Shown: positions 24,153 to 33,523, counted from the first letter of the stretch. The stretch: 64,000 nucleotides of DNA from Methanoculleus sp. MH98A (GCF_000691865.1 NZ_JMIO01000033.1:1-64000); one strand, 5' to 3'. Notes: a model not told the origin generated them from the letters alone. Translations and numbers: made by a program.

Positions 24153-25538
24153 GTGCTCGCCGGTCTCGGGGAAGCGGCTGCGGCACCGCTCATCGGGGCG
24201 CTGGGGCATCCCGACGATACCCTCAGGCTCGGGGCGATCGATGCCCTCACCCGATTCGGGGACCCGGTCGTCGATCTGCTTACGCAGGCTCTCAACGATG
24301 AACGCTACCTGGTCCGGCTGGGCGCGGCTGAGGTCCTCGGCAGAGCCGGATGGGAGCCGCGGACCGAAAGCGAGACCGTCTGGTACCTGATCGCGAAGGA
24401 ACAGTGGGCTTCCGTCGCCGGGATCGGGCCCGGTGCGGTCGAGCCGCTGATCCGGACGCTCAACGACCCCGACAGCGCCGTCCAGGTGGGTGCGGCACGC
24501 GCGCTCGGGATGATCGGGGGGCCTGCGGTCGCGAGGCTGATCTACGAGCTCCGCACGGAGCAGGACGGCACGCAGAGAAAGGCGGTCGAAGCGCTCAAGA
24601 TGATCGGCGAACCGGCGGTCATCCCGCTCATCGACGCACTCCAGGACCGCGACTGGCAGATCCGCCTGGGTGCGGCGCGGGCTCTCGTTGGTATCGGCGA
24701 TCCGGCCGTCGAACCGCTGGTCCGGGCGCTCCGCGCCGCTCCCCCGGCAATCAGGATGGGATCGGCCGCGACGCTCGGCAAGATCGGGAACCCGGCAGCC
24801 ATCGAACCGCTGACCGATGCGCTCCTGCAGGACGACTGGCGCCTGGGGCGCGTCGTGGTGCGGGCGCTCGGCATGATGGGCGAGCCGGCGGTCAGGCCGC
24901 TCCTGCGCGTCCTCAGGGACGGGAACGACGCGTCCCGGAAGAGCGCGGTGGCGGCGCTCGTCCTGATCGGCGAGCCTGCGTGCCGCCTGCTCCCCGGTGT
25001 GCTCACCGACGAGCATTTCCGCGTCCGTGCCGGGGCCGCGGACGCTCTCGACCGCCTGGAATGGTCGCCCGCGACGGGAGAAGAGGCGGTCGTCTACCTG
25101 ATCGCAAAGGAGCGATGGGGCGATCTCGCCCGGGCAGGACCGGCCGCGGTCGAACCGCTGCTTGCGGTGCTCGACGACCGCGACGACAGCATCCGGCGGC
25201 GGGCGGCGAAGGTCCTCGGGGAGATCGGCGACCCGCGTGCGGTTCCGGCGCTCATGAACCTCCTCCACGACGACTACTACAGCGTCCGGCGGGAGGCCGC
25301 GGCGGCAATCGTCGCCATAGGAGCCCCGGCGATGGAGCCGGTCGTAGCCGCACTCGGCGACCCGGACGGCGATGTCCGGAAACGTGCGGCGGACGTGCTC
25401 GCCGAGATCGGGGATGCACGGGCGATTGCGTCCCTCGAGGGCATCTTCGACGACGAGGACTGGTATGCCCGGAAAGCCGCCGAGAACGCGGTGGAGAGGA
25501 TCCGGGCACGGACTGGAAATGAGACCGGCGACCTGTAG
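24153..25538 (+). CDS. HEAT-repeat protein, C-terminal part after frameshift
   Basis: 461 residues counted from GTG 24153, which has GGGAG just upstream and is the first start codon in this frame after the upstream stop. The frame itself is open from before the break. It carries about 14 further 31-residue HEAT repeats and two more YLIA inserts (WYLIAKEQW, VYLIAKERW). It ends in a last repeat (ASLEGIFDDEDWYARKAAEN) and TAG. Two readings are possible: a separately translated solenoid, or the dead tail of the frameshifted gene 21301-25538. Sequence alone favours one ancestral gene. Confidence 0.65.
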   Translation: MLAGLGEAAAAPLIGALGHPDDTLRLGAIDALTRFGDPVVDLLTQALNDERYLVRLGAAEVLGRAGWEPRTESETVWYLIAKEQWASVAGIGPGAVEPLIRTLNDPDSAVQVGAARALGMIGGPAVARLIYELRTEQDGTQRKAVEALKMIGEPAVIPLIDALQDRDWQIRLGAARALVGIGDPAVEPLVRALRAAPPAIRMGSAATLGKIGNPAAIEPLTDALLQDDWRLGRVVVRALGMMGEPAVRPLLRVLRDGNDASRKSAVAALVLIGEPACRLLPGVLTDEHFRVRAGAADALDRLEWSPATGEEAVVYLIAKERWGDLARAGPAAVEPLLAVLDDRDDSIRRRAAKVLGEIGDPRAVPALMNLLHDDYYSVRREAAAAIVAIGAPAMEPVVAALGDPDGDVRKRAADVLAEIGDARAIASLEGIFDDEDWYARKAAENAVERIRARTGNETGDL

Positions 25539-25674
25539 GTCGGCCCGGACTCTTTTCCTGTCGTTTACGGGTTTTTAGCGGGTTGGTTGCGAAAGATGCC
25601 GCTTCCTCATATCCGGTGTCGCGCTATTTCGCAACCATTATCTCTCCGGTTATGTGATCCTCCTATGATCCACC

Positions 25675-27066
25675 GTGAAACCCAACAGAGCCTTAATTGT
25701 CGCGATAACTCTGTCTATCACAATTTTTGCTGTCATTTCTGCAGGCTGCAGCGCGACCGGCGAGCAATCGCCGGAATCATCTACCCCCACTGCGGTTGCG
25801 GCACCTGCCGCCGAATGCCCGGCGCTCGTGTTTACGGACCGGGAGTTTGCTTTCGAGTTCCAGCGGACACTCGGCGCCTCGTATTCGGGCGAGGCCGATA
25901 TCGGTGAGTGCCTGGCCACTGCGTCCCGGATCAAAGAAGGGGACTTCGAGAGCTGGTACTGCGAATGGAAAAAGACCGCGGACAACTTCAGGGCAGCGGG
26001 TGACGAGAGTCTCGCCGCCGGGCACAGGGTCACCGCAATGGAGGCGTACTACCGGGCCGCGACGTATTACCGCACGGCCGAGTTCTTCCTGCACGGCAAC
26101 GGCACCGATCCCCGCATCGTGGAGACCTGAGGGAAGAGTCGGGAAACGTTTCGCGATGCGCTCGCACTCGACGTCGTCCCGTACGAGATCGTCGCCGTTC
26201 CGTACGAGAATACCACGCTGCCGGGTTACTTCTATGCGGTCGACGACTCCGGCAAACCCCGGCCGCTGCTCATCGTCCAGACCGGTTTTGACGGCTGCCA
26301 GGAGGAACTCCATCCGTACGCGATGGAAGGGATCAAACGCGGGTACAACGTCCTGACGTTCGAGGGGCCGGGCCAGGGCGAAGTGATACGGGTCCGGCAT
26401 ATCCCGTTCCGCCACGACTGGGAGAACGTGATCGGGCCCGTCGTGGACTACGCGGTGAGCCGGCCCGACGTCGACGAGGACCGGATTGCGCTCTGGGGGA
26501 TCTCGCTCGGGGGCTACCTCGCCCCCCGCGGTGCCGCATACGAGCCCCGGATCACGGCGCTGATCGCGGACGGCGGCACCTACGATGTCGGACTGAATCT
26601 CCTCGCGAACCTGGAGGCCGGCGGGGGAGCGAACCTGACGGAAGTCGAGCTGCGGGAGTGGTTGCAGACGGATCCGGTCGAGTTCAACGATGCCATCCGC
26701 GATGCCATGGCCCATGATACCGGCACCCGATGGCTAAACGAGAACGGGATGTTCGTCTTCAACGCCGGTTCGCCGGCACGGTTCTGGGCGAAATGGATGG
26801 ACTTTTCACTCGTCGGGGTTGCCGAAGAGATACGCTGCCCCACGCTGGTTTGTGCCGGTGCGGTCGACCACTTCGACCCCGACGGGGCGCAGGCAACGGC
26901 ACTCTACGACCACCTCACCTGCGAGCGGGAACTGATGGTCTTCTCCGACGACTATGGTGCCGGGTCGCACTGCCAGCTTCGGGCGTTCGCGCAATCGTTT
27001 GGTGCCAAGTTCGACTGGCTTGACGATAAGATGGGGATGACGGATTTCCGTCCCGGAGAAGAATAG
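25675..27066 (+). pseudogene. alpha/beta-hydrolase lipoprotein gene interrupted by an in-frame TGA
   Basis: One reading frame of 464 codons broken only by TGA at 26128-26130. The first part (151 residues) has a signal peptide with lipobox SAGC and a helical cap (YYRAATYYRTAEFFLHG). The second part continues in the same frame with an alpha/beta-hydrolase of the FrsA / dipeptidyl-peptidase-like group: nucleophile elbow WGISLGGYLAPR, LIADGGTYD, late Asp in CAGAVDHFDPDG and His in GAGSHCQLRAF. The context RIVET-stop-GKSRETF suggests TGG (Trp) became TGA. A restart at ATG 26323 would lack the first hydrolase strands. It is probably a recent pseudogene, or a base-call error. Confidence 0.75.
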
Positions 27067-27079
27067 GGGTATCGGCCCT

Positions 27080-27087
27080 CTTTTTTT
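27080..27087 (+). terminator. T-tract terminator after the hydrolase gene
   Basis: CTTTTTTT begins 14 bases after the stop codon of the hydrolase frame. Archaeal termination commonly needs only such a run of T in the coding strand. It lies between this gene and the convergent Cys-cluster gene. Confidence 0.5.
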
Positions 27088-27096
27088 GAGTCTTAC

Positions 27097-27627
27097 TTAC
27101 CGGCGAACACGGTATCCGGCTGCCGTAAGACAACGGATGACGGCGTCATCCCATTCCGTGCCGGAGAGCCCGTTCAATGTCGGCTGCACCTCCTCCCAGA
27201 GCCGGCCGAGTTCGTCGGTGTCCGGGAGGAACGTTGTTTGGTACATCACGCGCCCGGCTCTTCTGCCCTGTGGATCGAGGATGAGAAGACGCCAGCAGCA
27301 GTAATCGCGGCAGATCTCGGGACGTGTCAGGTGGACGGTGCACCATGCCTTTCCCTTCTTCCCGTCGAATGCGACGTTCCCATGGGACGGAGCAGGAGAA
27401 TCCCGGGGGGTTTCGAACCTCAGGAAGGGGCATGCGTCCGGCAGTTCCGCGATGCTGCTCGCATCCTCGAAGAGGGCGATCTTGTCCGGGTCGACCCGCA
27501 CCTCCTTCACGTCCCCGCTGTAGGCGTTATACACGACAAAGGTGTAGTTGCCGCGCTCTTCGATGACCGTGTGGACGTTTCCCATGTTGCTGCAGCAGCT
27601 GCCGCACTGGCAGCACCTACATGCCAT
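27097..27627 (-). CDS. YkgJ-type cysteine-cluster protein
   Basis: 176 residues. The N-terminus has the Cys cluster CRCCQCGSCCSN and further Cys in ACPFL, WCTVHL and EICRDYCCW, the pattern of the YkgJ / CxxCxxCC family thought to bind zinc or iron. Function unknown. The ATG at 27627 has GGGGAG nine bases upstream and is preferred over the in-frame GTG at 27648. Convergent with the hydrolase pseudogene, separated by a T-tract. Confidence 0.75.
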   Translation of the reverse strand: MACRCCQCGSCCSNMGNVHTVIEERGNYTFVVYNAYSGDVKEVRVDPDKIALFEDASSIAELPDACPFLRFETPRDSPAPSHGNVAFDGKKGKAWCTVHLTRPEICRDYCCWRLLILDPQGRRAGRVMYQTTFLPDTDELGRLWEEVQPTLNGLSGTEWDDAVIRCLTAAGYRVRR

Positions 27628-28140
27628 GGCGGGCGTCTCCCCGAACACCGGGCGGTTGGTGTACGAACATGCTCGTTATTCGATATTACGCATCGCAACG
27701 ATGAAATACCTGCCGGAAACCCGCCCGGCCCACGTCTGCAGCCGGACCGTTCCGGATCTGGGGGAGCAACCCGGGCGCTGGCAGGTTGCCTGGTTCTTGG
27801 AAAGAAGAAAAATTCTTCCTGGAAGGACCCATAGCCTGGCGTCCTTGACTATCTGGACTGCCCTGGCACTGAACCCCTCCTCGATCCGGTTCGAAGGAGT
27901 CGAAACTGGCCCCTGGCTCACGGTTTGTGAGTATTGAGCAATATACAATCAGATTCTCGAACCGAAGACTGCGCTGCACCAGGAAAGATGCAGCAAACGG
28001 GAGCCGTTTCTGCGAAACAGGGGTTAGATCTTATTAATTCGTGAAAATCGAACCCTGCATGACCGGCAGGTCTTTCCGTTACAGTTATTATAGCCTGAGT
28101 AAATTCACTTGCATACTTTAAACCGGAGTTTCTTTTTCTA
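27628..28140. other. intergenic region, no gene seen
   Basis: 513 bases between divergent genes. Short open frames exist on both strands but lack family motifs or start signals. The part nearest the kinase is AT-rich, and CATACTTTAAACC (about 28112-28124) about 20 bases before the ATG at 28141 is the best TATA candidate. Confidence 0.5.
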
Positions 28141-30141
28141 ATGTCCCTATCCCCAGGTACCACGGAGAAGCGAACCAGTCTCACCAACCGCGACGAGAAG
28201 CAGGGCAACGCCGCCGAAGTCGAACGGCTCATCCGCGAGCGGACTGCAGAGCTCCGGGAAGAGAATGACGCGCTTCGGCGTGAAAACGCAGAACTCCGCC
28301 AGATCGAGATGATCTACGCCTCGGCGCCGGTTGGTCTGTGTCTGCTCGGCACGGATACCCGGTACCTGCATGTCAATCAACGGTTCGCGGAGATGGACGG
28401 GTTCTCCGTCGAGGAGCACATCGGCAAGAGAGTCCGCGAGCTGGTGCCGGACCTTGCGGATGCGGCTGAAGAGCTCGCCCGGGCGGTTGTCGCGACGGGG
28501 AAACCCGCGCTTGATATTGAGATACGGGGGGAAACACCGGCACAACCCGGGGAGCAGAGGCACTGGAACGAGTCCTGGCGGCCGGTAACCGATAATCAGG
28601 GACGCGTCATCGCGATCAGCATCGCCGCCGAGGACATCACCGAGCGGAAGCGGGCCGAGGAAGCCCTCCGGGAAAGTGAGGAACGGTTCACAGCGTTCAT
28701 GGACAACAGCCCCGCAGTTGCATTCATGAAGGACGAACAGGGGCGCTACATATACTTGAACAAATTCGACGAGAGTCATTTTAATCGTCGACAGGGAGAC
28801 TTGCGCGGTAAGACGGACTTTGAGTTATGGCCTTTGTATGTCGCCGAACAACTCTGGAAGAACGATCAAACCGTCCTCAAGGCAGGCAGTGCTATTGAAG
28901 TCGTGGAAGAGATGCCCAACCCGAAAGGAGGCATTACCTATTGGTGGACTTGCAAGTTTCCCTTCAAGGACGCGTCCGCGAAGAGGTATGTTGGAGGTAT
29001 CGGAATCGATATCACCGACTGGAAACAGGCTGAAGCGGCCTTGCAGGAGAGCGAGGAGAAGTACCGGAACCTCGTGGAACTTGCGCCGGAACCGATCGTG
29101 GTGCACCGCCGGGGTGACGTTGTCTACGCCAATCCTTCCTGTGTCGCTTTTTTCGGGGCAGAAAAGCGGGAGGATCTCGTCGGCAAACCGGTCCTCCAGT
29201 TTGTCCACCCGGACGACCACGAAGTATTCAGGAAACGTAACCGCGAGATGACGGAGAAGGGTACGACCGTGCCCCTGCGCTCAGAGAGGTTTGTGAACCT
29301 CGACGGTCAGGTAGTCGATGTTGAGGTTGTTGCTACCCCCATCATGTATGAAAACCTGCCTTCGGTGATGGTCCTCTTCCGGGACATCACCGAGCGGAAG
29401 CGGGCCGAGGAAGCGTTTCAGCGATACGCCAAGAATCTGGGCCTGCTCCACCGCGATCTGGAGATCTCGAACCGGGAGGCGAACCTCTACCTGGACATCC
29501 TTACCCACGACATCGGCAATACCGAGAACGTCTCGAACCTTTATGCCGACCTGCTCATCGAGTCCCTTGACGGAGAGGCAGCCGGATACGCGAAAAAACT
29601 GCAGCGCAGCGTCCAGAAGAGCATAGAGATCCTGGGCACCGTCTCTACCATCCGCCGGATCCATCGGACAAAGACCGAGCTCAAACCAACGGACCTTGAT
29701 GCCGCAGTCCGGGGGGTGATGAGCGATTATCCCACCAGTATCTTCCTCTATAACGGGGCAAACTACCAGGTTCAGGCGGACGACCTTCTCCCTGTGGTCT
29801 TCGACAACCTTATCGGCAATGCAATCAAGTTCGGCGGTGCTGACGTCGAGATCGCCATCCGGATTGAAGAAGATGATGGGTTCGTCCGGGTGTCAGTCGA
29901 GGATACCGGCCCCGGTATCCCGGACGATGATAAAAATGAGATCTTCCACTGCTACGAAATGAAGAAACGGGGCGTCGGCAAGGGACTTGGACTCTATCTG
30001 GTGAAGATCCTGGTCGAGCGATACGGCGGGACGATCTGGGCCGAGGACCGGGTGCCGGGCCGCCCGGATGAAGGCGCGGCGTTCAAGTTCACACTGAAAC
30101 CCGTTGAGCAGGCTAGCGCCAACGGTTGGTGCCGGCACTGA
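28141..30141 (+). CDS. soluble PAS-domain sensor histidine kinase
   Basis: 666 residues without membrane helices. A coiled coil (about 25-60) is followed by three PAS/PAC units (about 60-175, 180-300, 305-420), two of which end in the same PAC sequence DITERKRAEEA. A dimerisation/phosphoacceptor region holds the His in LDILTHDIGN (about 457), and a HATPase domain (about 545-660) has DNLIGNAIKFGG, EDTGPGIPDDD and GLGLYLVKILVE. It should autophosphorylate, but no response regulator is adjacent, so it is an orphan kinase as is common in Methanomicrobia. The second PAS (28680-29040) uses noticeably more AT-rich codons than its surroundings. Confidence 0.9.
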   Translation: MSLSPGTTEKRTSLTNRDEKQGNAAEVERLIRERTAELREENDALRRENAELRQIEMIYASAPVGLCLLGTDTRYLHVNQRFAEMDGFSVEEHIGKRVRELVPDLADAAEELARAVVATGKPALDIEIRGETPAQPGEQRHWNESWRPVTDNQGRVIAISIAAEDITERKRAEEALRESEERFTAFMDNSPAVAFMKDEQGRYIYLNKFDESHFNRRQGDLRGKTDFELWPLYVAEQLWKNDQTVLKAGSAIEVVEEMPNPKGGITYWWTCKFPFKDASAKRYVGGIGIDITDWKQAEAALQESEEKYRNLVELAPEPIVVHRRGDVVYANPSCVAFFGAEKREDLVGKPVLQFVHPDDHEVFRKRNREMTEKGTTVPLRSERFVNLDGQVVDVEVVATPIMYENLPSVMVLFRDITERKRAEEAFQRYAKNLGLLHRDLEISNREANLYLDILTHDIGNTENVSNLYADLLIESLDGEAAGYAKKLQRSVQKSIEILGTVSTIRRIHRTKTELKPTDLDAAVRGVMSDYPTSIFLYNGANYQVQADDLLPVVFDNLIGNAIKFGGADVEIAIRIEEDDGFVRVSVEDTGPGIPDDDKNEIFHCYEMKKRGVGKGLGLYLVKILVERYGGTIWAEDRVPGRPDEGAAFKFTLKPVEQASANGWCRH

Positions 30142-30172
30142 CATCCGCACCCCAAGAAACATCAGAGCGATT

Positions 30173-30523
30173 CTAACCTGATCTTCGGCTCCCACATTTT
30201 TGCCTGTTATCTAGGATCCGGAATCCGCATGCGGAGTCATAGGTGTCTTGAAAAAGTGCAACCGATGACCTACGATTGACAGACCGATTAAACGATTCCA
30301 GATGGTCTCGCGCCACCGTCTCCTCCACCCGCCGAAGGAGGGCCGGATCGGGATTGGTGCGGCTTTGCAGGACGTCCGCTTGAGACGTGGTCCCGAGCAC
30401 GGTCGCCGGCGCCTTCGCCGTGATCTCCTCAGACCCGGTGCGGTTCTCGAGCATCGAGAGGATCCGCTTCCGGGAGGACCCGTCCGTCTTGTGCGCCGGG
30501 GGATCTCGATCCGGCAGGAACGG
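30173..30523 (-). other. possible gene relic next to tRNA-Leu
   Basis: In the 431-base gap 30142-30572 the minus strand has an open stretch of about 116 codons bounded upstream by TAG (30524-30526). The middle looks protein-like (SSRKRILSMLENRTGSEEI, RRVEETVARDHLESF), while the end does not. There is no good start signal; the first ATG is internal at 30454. I cannot name a family. It may be a decayed gene or chance. Confidence 0.3.
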
Positions 30524-30572
30524 CTAGAATAATCGGAGAACTTGAAAACGGAGAGAATATGGCCCAACTAAA

Positions 30573-30657
30573 TGCGAGGGGTGAGATTCGAACTCACGAA
30601 CTCCTACGAGACCAGGCCCTCAACCTGGCGCCTTTGACCTGGCTTGGCAACCCTCGC
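30573..30657 (-). tRNA. tRNA-Leu (anticodon GAG)
   Basis: An 85-base cloverleaf on the minus strand. Acceptor GCGAGGG pairs with CCCTCGC, discriminator A at 30573. The anticodon stem CCAGG/CCTGG encloses TTGAGGG, giving anticodon GAG (Leu, CUC/CUU). There is a long class II variable arm, and a T arm GTGAG-TTCGAAT-CTCAC. CCA is not encoded. No intron. A TGTATAG box about 15-20 bases upstream of the 5' end could be its TATA element. Confidence 0.95.
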
Positions 30658-30836
30658 CTGTTCTTCTCTATACAATGCGCTGCAACCAGAAATATCTTGC
30701 TCTGCCGGAACCCGGGCTTTCGCGGGCGCGGGACGGGGAGCCGTTTCCCGGGCGGATCCCTCCTGCTATACCTGTACCCCAGCGCATCGGAACCGCCTTC
30801 GATGTGTATTTATGCGCCCGGATCCAACGATCCCGC

Positions 30837-31340
30837 ATGTGGGCTGACATCTCACGGGAGTTTGCCGATTCTCCGTCCCAGGGCAGGGTAGTCCGGTTTC
30901 TGCTGGAGAACGGGTTCGGCATCAACGAAGAGGGGCGCATCGTCTGCAACGGGATCGAGATCCCCGCGACGCACATCGGCAGGGCGATCGAGACCGACCG
31001 GAGAGTCGTCGACGCCACCGCCCGCCGCATCCTCGAGAATCCCGAACTCCGGGAGGTCTTTCTCCGGATGCGGGCCGCGCCCGACCTCACCCGGGTCGCC
31101 GAGGCCCTCGGCCTCTCGGTCATCACGCTCTACCCCAAGGACGCGCACCAGAAAGGGATCGTCGGCGCGGCGGTGGAAGTCCTCGTCGAGCACAACCTCT
31201 CTATCCGCCAGATCTTCGTCACCGACCCCTACCTCGCGGAGGAGCCCAGACTCGTGATGATCGTCGACGAACCGCGGATCCCGGCATCGGTCTACGAAGA
31301 TATGCGGGCTCTTCCGCAGGTAAAACGGCTGGTCATCTGA
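30837..31340 (+). CDS. ACT-domain regulator of amino acid metabolism (COG1707-like)
   Basis: 167 residues. The N-terminal half (about 1-90) resembles a winged helix, with FADSPSQGRVVRFLLENGFGI and ATHIGRAIETDRRVVDATAR; the C-terminal half is ACT-like, with LTRVAEALGLSVITLYP and GAAVEVLVEHNLSIRQIFV. This is the COG1707 type found in methanogens, presumed to regulate an amino acid pathway in response to ligand. The ATG at 30837 is preferred to one at 30675 because the extra 54 residues are non-conserved, and GTGTATTTATGC at about 30803-30814 places a TATA box about 25 bases upstream. Its last 8 bases overlap the convergent HD gene. Confidence 0.75.
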   Translation: MWADISREFADSPSQGRVVRFLLENGFGINEEGRIVCNGIEIPATHIGRAIETDRRVVDATARRILENPELREVFLRMRAAPDLTRVAEALGLSVITLYPKDAHQKGIVGAAVEVLVEHNLSIRQIFVTDPYLAEEPRLVMIVDEPRIPASVYEDMRALPQVKRLVI

Positions 31341-31821
31341 AAAGTTCCATCTCCTGCGCGAGCCTGCGGATCCGCTCCCTCTGCCTCCGCGGAAGGGCGA
31401 TTGCGTGCTGCAGCCGTTCTTCGAGCGCGATGACGCGGGTTCCCTTCACCAGGTTGTCCGCGTGAGCGACGATCTTCTCTTCGAGCGTGCGGGGCATGCA
31501 GTCGCGCGGGACGAGACCCAGCAGCGAAGACTCGTCGGCCGTCAGCCCGGCCCCGATGTGCCGTTCGACGATGGCGGCGACTTCCTCATCAAGACCGAAC
31601 GACCGGCATATCTCGCCGCCCGCCCCGGCGTGGCGGAGGTCGTGTGTCACTCCCCGGCCGATGTCGTGGAGGAGGGCGCCGGTCTCGACCAGGTCGCGGT
31701 TTACAAGGGGATCGGACGCGTAAGCGAGCGCAAGGTCGCGCACCGCCCGGCAGTGTGCGATGACCCCCTCGGAACATCCCGCCCGCCTGAGAAGACTGAT
31801 GCAGTCCTCTTCACGCACTCC
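31333..31821 (-). CDS. HD-domain phosphohydrolase (TIGR00295-like)
   Basis: 162 residues. HD signature elements: [30 protein letters not shown] (the HD pair) and [10 protein letters not shown], followed by [12 protein letters not shown]. Archaeal TIGR00295-type HD proteins are predicted metal-dependent phosphohydrolases acting on nucleotides or RNA ends; substrate unknown. The start is taken as GTG 31821, 11 bases inside the end of tfe, with AAGGAG about 10 bases upstream, because in-frame ATGs further up would lie deep within tfe. It is translationally coupled to tfe. Confidence 0.8.
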   Translation of the reverse strand, partial: GVREEDCISLLRRAGCSEGVIAHCRAVRDLALAYASDPLVNRDLVETGALLHDIGRGVTHDLRHAGAGGEICRSFGLDEEVAAIVERHIGAGLTADESSLLGLVPRDCMPRTLEEKIVAHADNLVKGTRVIALEERLQHAIALPRRQRERIRRLAQEMELFR

Positions 31822-32332
31822 CGAGGCTCTCCTTGATCCTGTCGATTCTCTTCCTGAGAGCGACGGCGAGGAGTTCGTTGTCGAAGTGTTCGAGCATCTC
31901 CTCGCAGTTCGGACACTCAAAGTTCCAGTTCGCCGCGTCCGTGAAGGTGTAGATGACGCTGCAGTTCCTGCACATGTAGAAGTCGTTCTTCTCCTCGTAG
32001 GCGAGCCGGGCGTCGAGGTGCTCGAGCGCGTCCCGGACCTGCTCTTCGAGCACGTCGTGGATACGGTCGAGGCGGAGGTGCCAGAGGTAGGTGAGCCAGC
32101 CGGTCTCGGTGTTCTTCAGCCGCCGGTACTCGGCGAGGCGCCGCTCGTAGAGCGTGTAGAGGGTGTGGCGGACGGTGTTGAGGTTGACCCCGGTCATCTC
32201 GGCAAGTTCCTCGTCACTGTGCTCTCCTCCTTCGGGGAACCGCCTGAGAAGTTCGATTCCCTCCTCCCCGATCATGCGCAGGATATAGGCGTTGATTGCC
32301 GGATCATCCAACAGTTCAGTGACGGATACCAT
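31811..32332 (-). CDS. tfe: transcription initiation factor TFE alpha subunit
   Basis: 173 residues, normal for archaeal TFE. A winged-helix domain (about 1-85; [36 protein letters not shown]) is followed by a zinc ribbon with [11 protein letters not shown] and [13 protein letters not shown] stimulates promoter melting by archaeal RNA polymerase at weak promoters. The ATG at 32332 has AGGAGAG eight bases upstream; a TTG two codons earlier is too close to it. First gene of the tfe-HD operon. Confidence 0.95.
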   Translation of the reverse strand: MVSVTELLDDPAINAYILRMIGEEGIELLRRFPEGGEHSDEELAEMTGVNLNTVRHTLYTLYERRLAEYRRLKNTETGWLTYLWHLRLDRIHDVLEEQVRDALEHLDARLAYEEKNDFYMCRNCSVIYTFTDAANWNFECPNCEEMLEHFDNELLAVALRKRIDRIKESLGSA

Positions 32333-32368
32333 GGTCAAATCTCTCCTGTAATTGGATAAACGTATAAG

Positions 32369-32380
32369 AGTATATATACC
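32369..32380 (-). promoter_or_regulatory. TATA-box promoter of tfe
   Basis: Minus-strand GGTATATATACT lies 37-48 bases upstream of the tfe ATG, leaving room for a short leader with the AGGAGAG ribosome-binding site. It is one of the strongest TATA matches in the window. Confidence 0.65.
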
Positions 32381-32446
32381 GCATCGATGTCTACCATACT
32401 CTGTTCTTAATCTTTAATTCACTTTTCCCGTCCTGGGGGGGCGGAC

Positions 32447-33523
32447 TCATTGGCCGATCAGTCTTCGGGCGGCCGCGGTGTTCCTCTCGAGGTCGGCGTA
32501 CGCCTCCTCTTCCGTCTCGCCGCAGCCGTAGACGCTCACGACGGCGTGCCCCTCCTCGAACCCGGTTCCGGGCCAGGGGATATCGGCGACGCGTGGCGCA
32601 AGGCCCGAGAGGTCGGCATCGAGGCGCATATCCCGCTCGGCAAAGAGGATCCGCCTGACCGCGACCTGCCGCGGCGCGGGCACCGCCGCCGGTATCACCC
32701 CGCGGCAGGCGTTCATGTGCATGGCAAAGACGCTCTTTTTGGTCGCCATCTCGACGGTATCCAGGGTGGCCTGGAACCGGGGATTGATCTCGATCGCCCA
32801 AGGTTTCTCCCCTGTCACAAAATCGATCCCGATTGAGCCCACGCACCCGCTTGCGGCGGCAATCCGCTCCGCCGCCGCGATCATCTCCCCGGCAAGGGGA
32901 TGGGAGAACGGGGTGACCGATCCGGCAAACCCGTGCGCGGATTCCCCCCCGCCACGGAGGATCTGCCGGTTGACCGCGATCGCCCGCGCCCGCCGGCCGT
33001 CCGCGACGCAGGAGACGCTTGAGGGGATCCCGTCGACGAGGGCCTGCGCGATATAGGGCACGTCCGGCCAGGCATCCTCCCACCGGCGGAGTTCTTCCTC
33101 CGCTCTCACGACCGCGTTCCTCCATCCCCCCGCGCCGCGCCGCGGCTTGATCATCGCCGGGTAACAGTCGTCCCGGGCGAGGGGGGGAACCGGCACGTCC
33201 AGCCCCTCGAAGAACCGCTGGATCTCCAGTTTGTCGAGGAACCGCTCCACCTTCGCGGGCGGCGTGCCGCAGAGCGGGATCGTCGTCCCGACGGCCTCCG
33301 CGCCCGAGGCGACGACCAGCGCGTCGACCGGATGGCGGGCGGCGAGTTCAGTGATCTTCTCCGGGAGTTCGTCGAGTTCGTCGAACGAGATACAGTCCTC
33401 CGTGTACCAGCCGAGATCCTGGTCGCAGAAGTGGTCGACGGCGTAGACCGTGTAACCGGCCCGGCGGGCCGACTGCGCCACATGCCGCGTGGCGAACCCC
33501 GCAACCAGAACCCGGCCCTTCAC
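32447..33523 (-). CDS. ATP-grasp carboligase-like protein (COG2232 type)
   Basis: 358 residues. A Rossmann-like pre-domain ([20 protein letters not shown]) precedes an ATP-grasp fold with [50 protein letters not shown] and a C-terminal [11 protein letters not shown]-like lid region. ATP-grasp enzymes join a carboxylate to an amine or thiol via an acyl phosphate; this archaeal subgroup (COG2232) is uncharacterised to my knowledge. GTG 33523 overlaps the trm56 stop (GTGA), so it is coupled to trm56; longer upstream extensions would run through that gene. Confidence 0.8.
   Translation of the reverse strand: MKGRVLVAGFATRHVAQSARRAGYTVYAVDHFCDQDLGWYTEDCISFDELDELPEKITELAARHPVDALVVASGAEAVGTTIPLCGTPPAKVERFLDKLEIQRFFEGLDVPVPPLARDDCYPAMIKPRRGAGGWRNAVVRAEEELRRWEDAWPDVPYIAQALVDGIPSSVSCVADGRRARAIAVNRQILRGGGESAHGFAGSVTPFSHPLAGEMIAAAERIAAASGCVGSIGIDFVTGEKPWAIEINPRFQATLDTVEMATKKSVFAMHMNACRGVIPAAVPAPRQVAVRRILFAERDMRLDADLSGLAPRVADIPWPGTGFEEGHAVVSVYGCGETEEEAYADLERNTAAARRLIGQ

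Noticed and set aside
21445-25268. Several long minus-strand frames opposite the HEAT-repeat gene
   Set aside because: They mirror the repeats of the plus-strand gene and give Arg/Gly/Asp-rich translations without recognised domains.
26128-26130. In-frame TGA as a selenocysteine codon
   Set aside because: The position lies in a cap region where Trp is the natural residue, the catalytic Ser motif is elsewhere, and Methanomicrobiales are not known for selenocysteine. No SECIS-like element was noticed.
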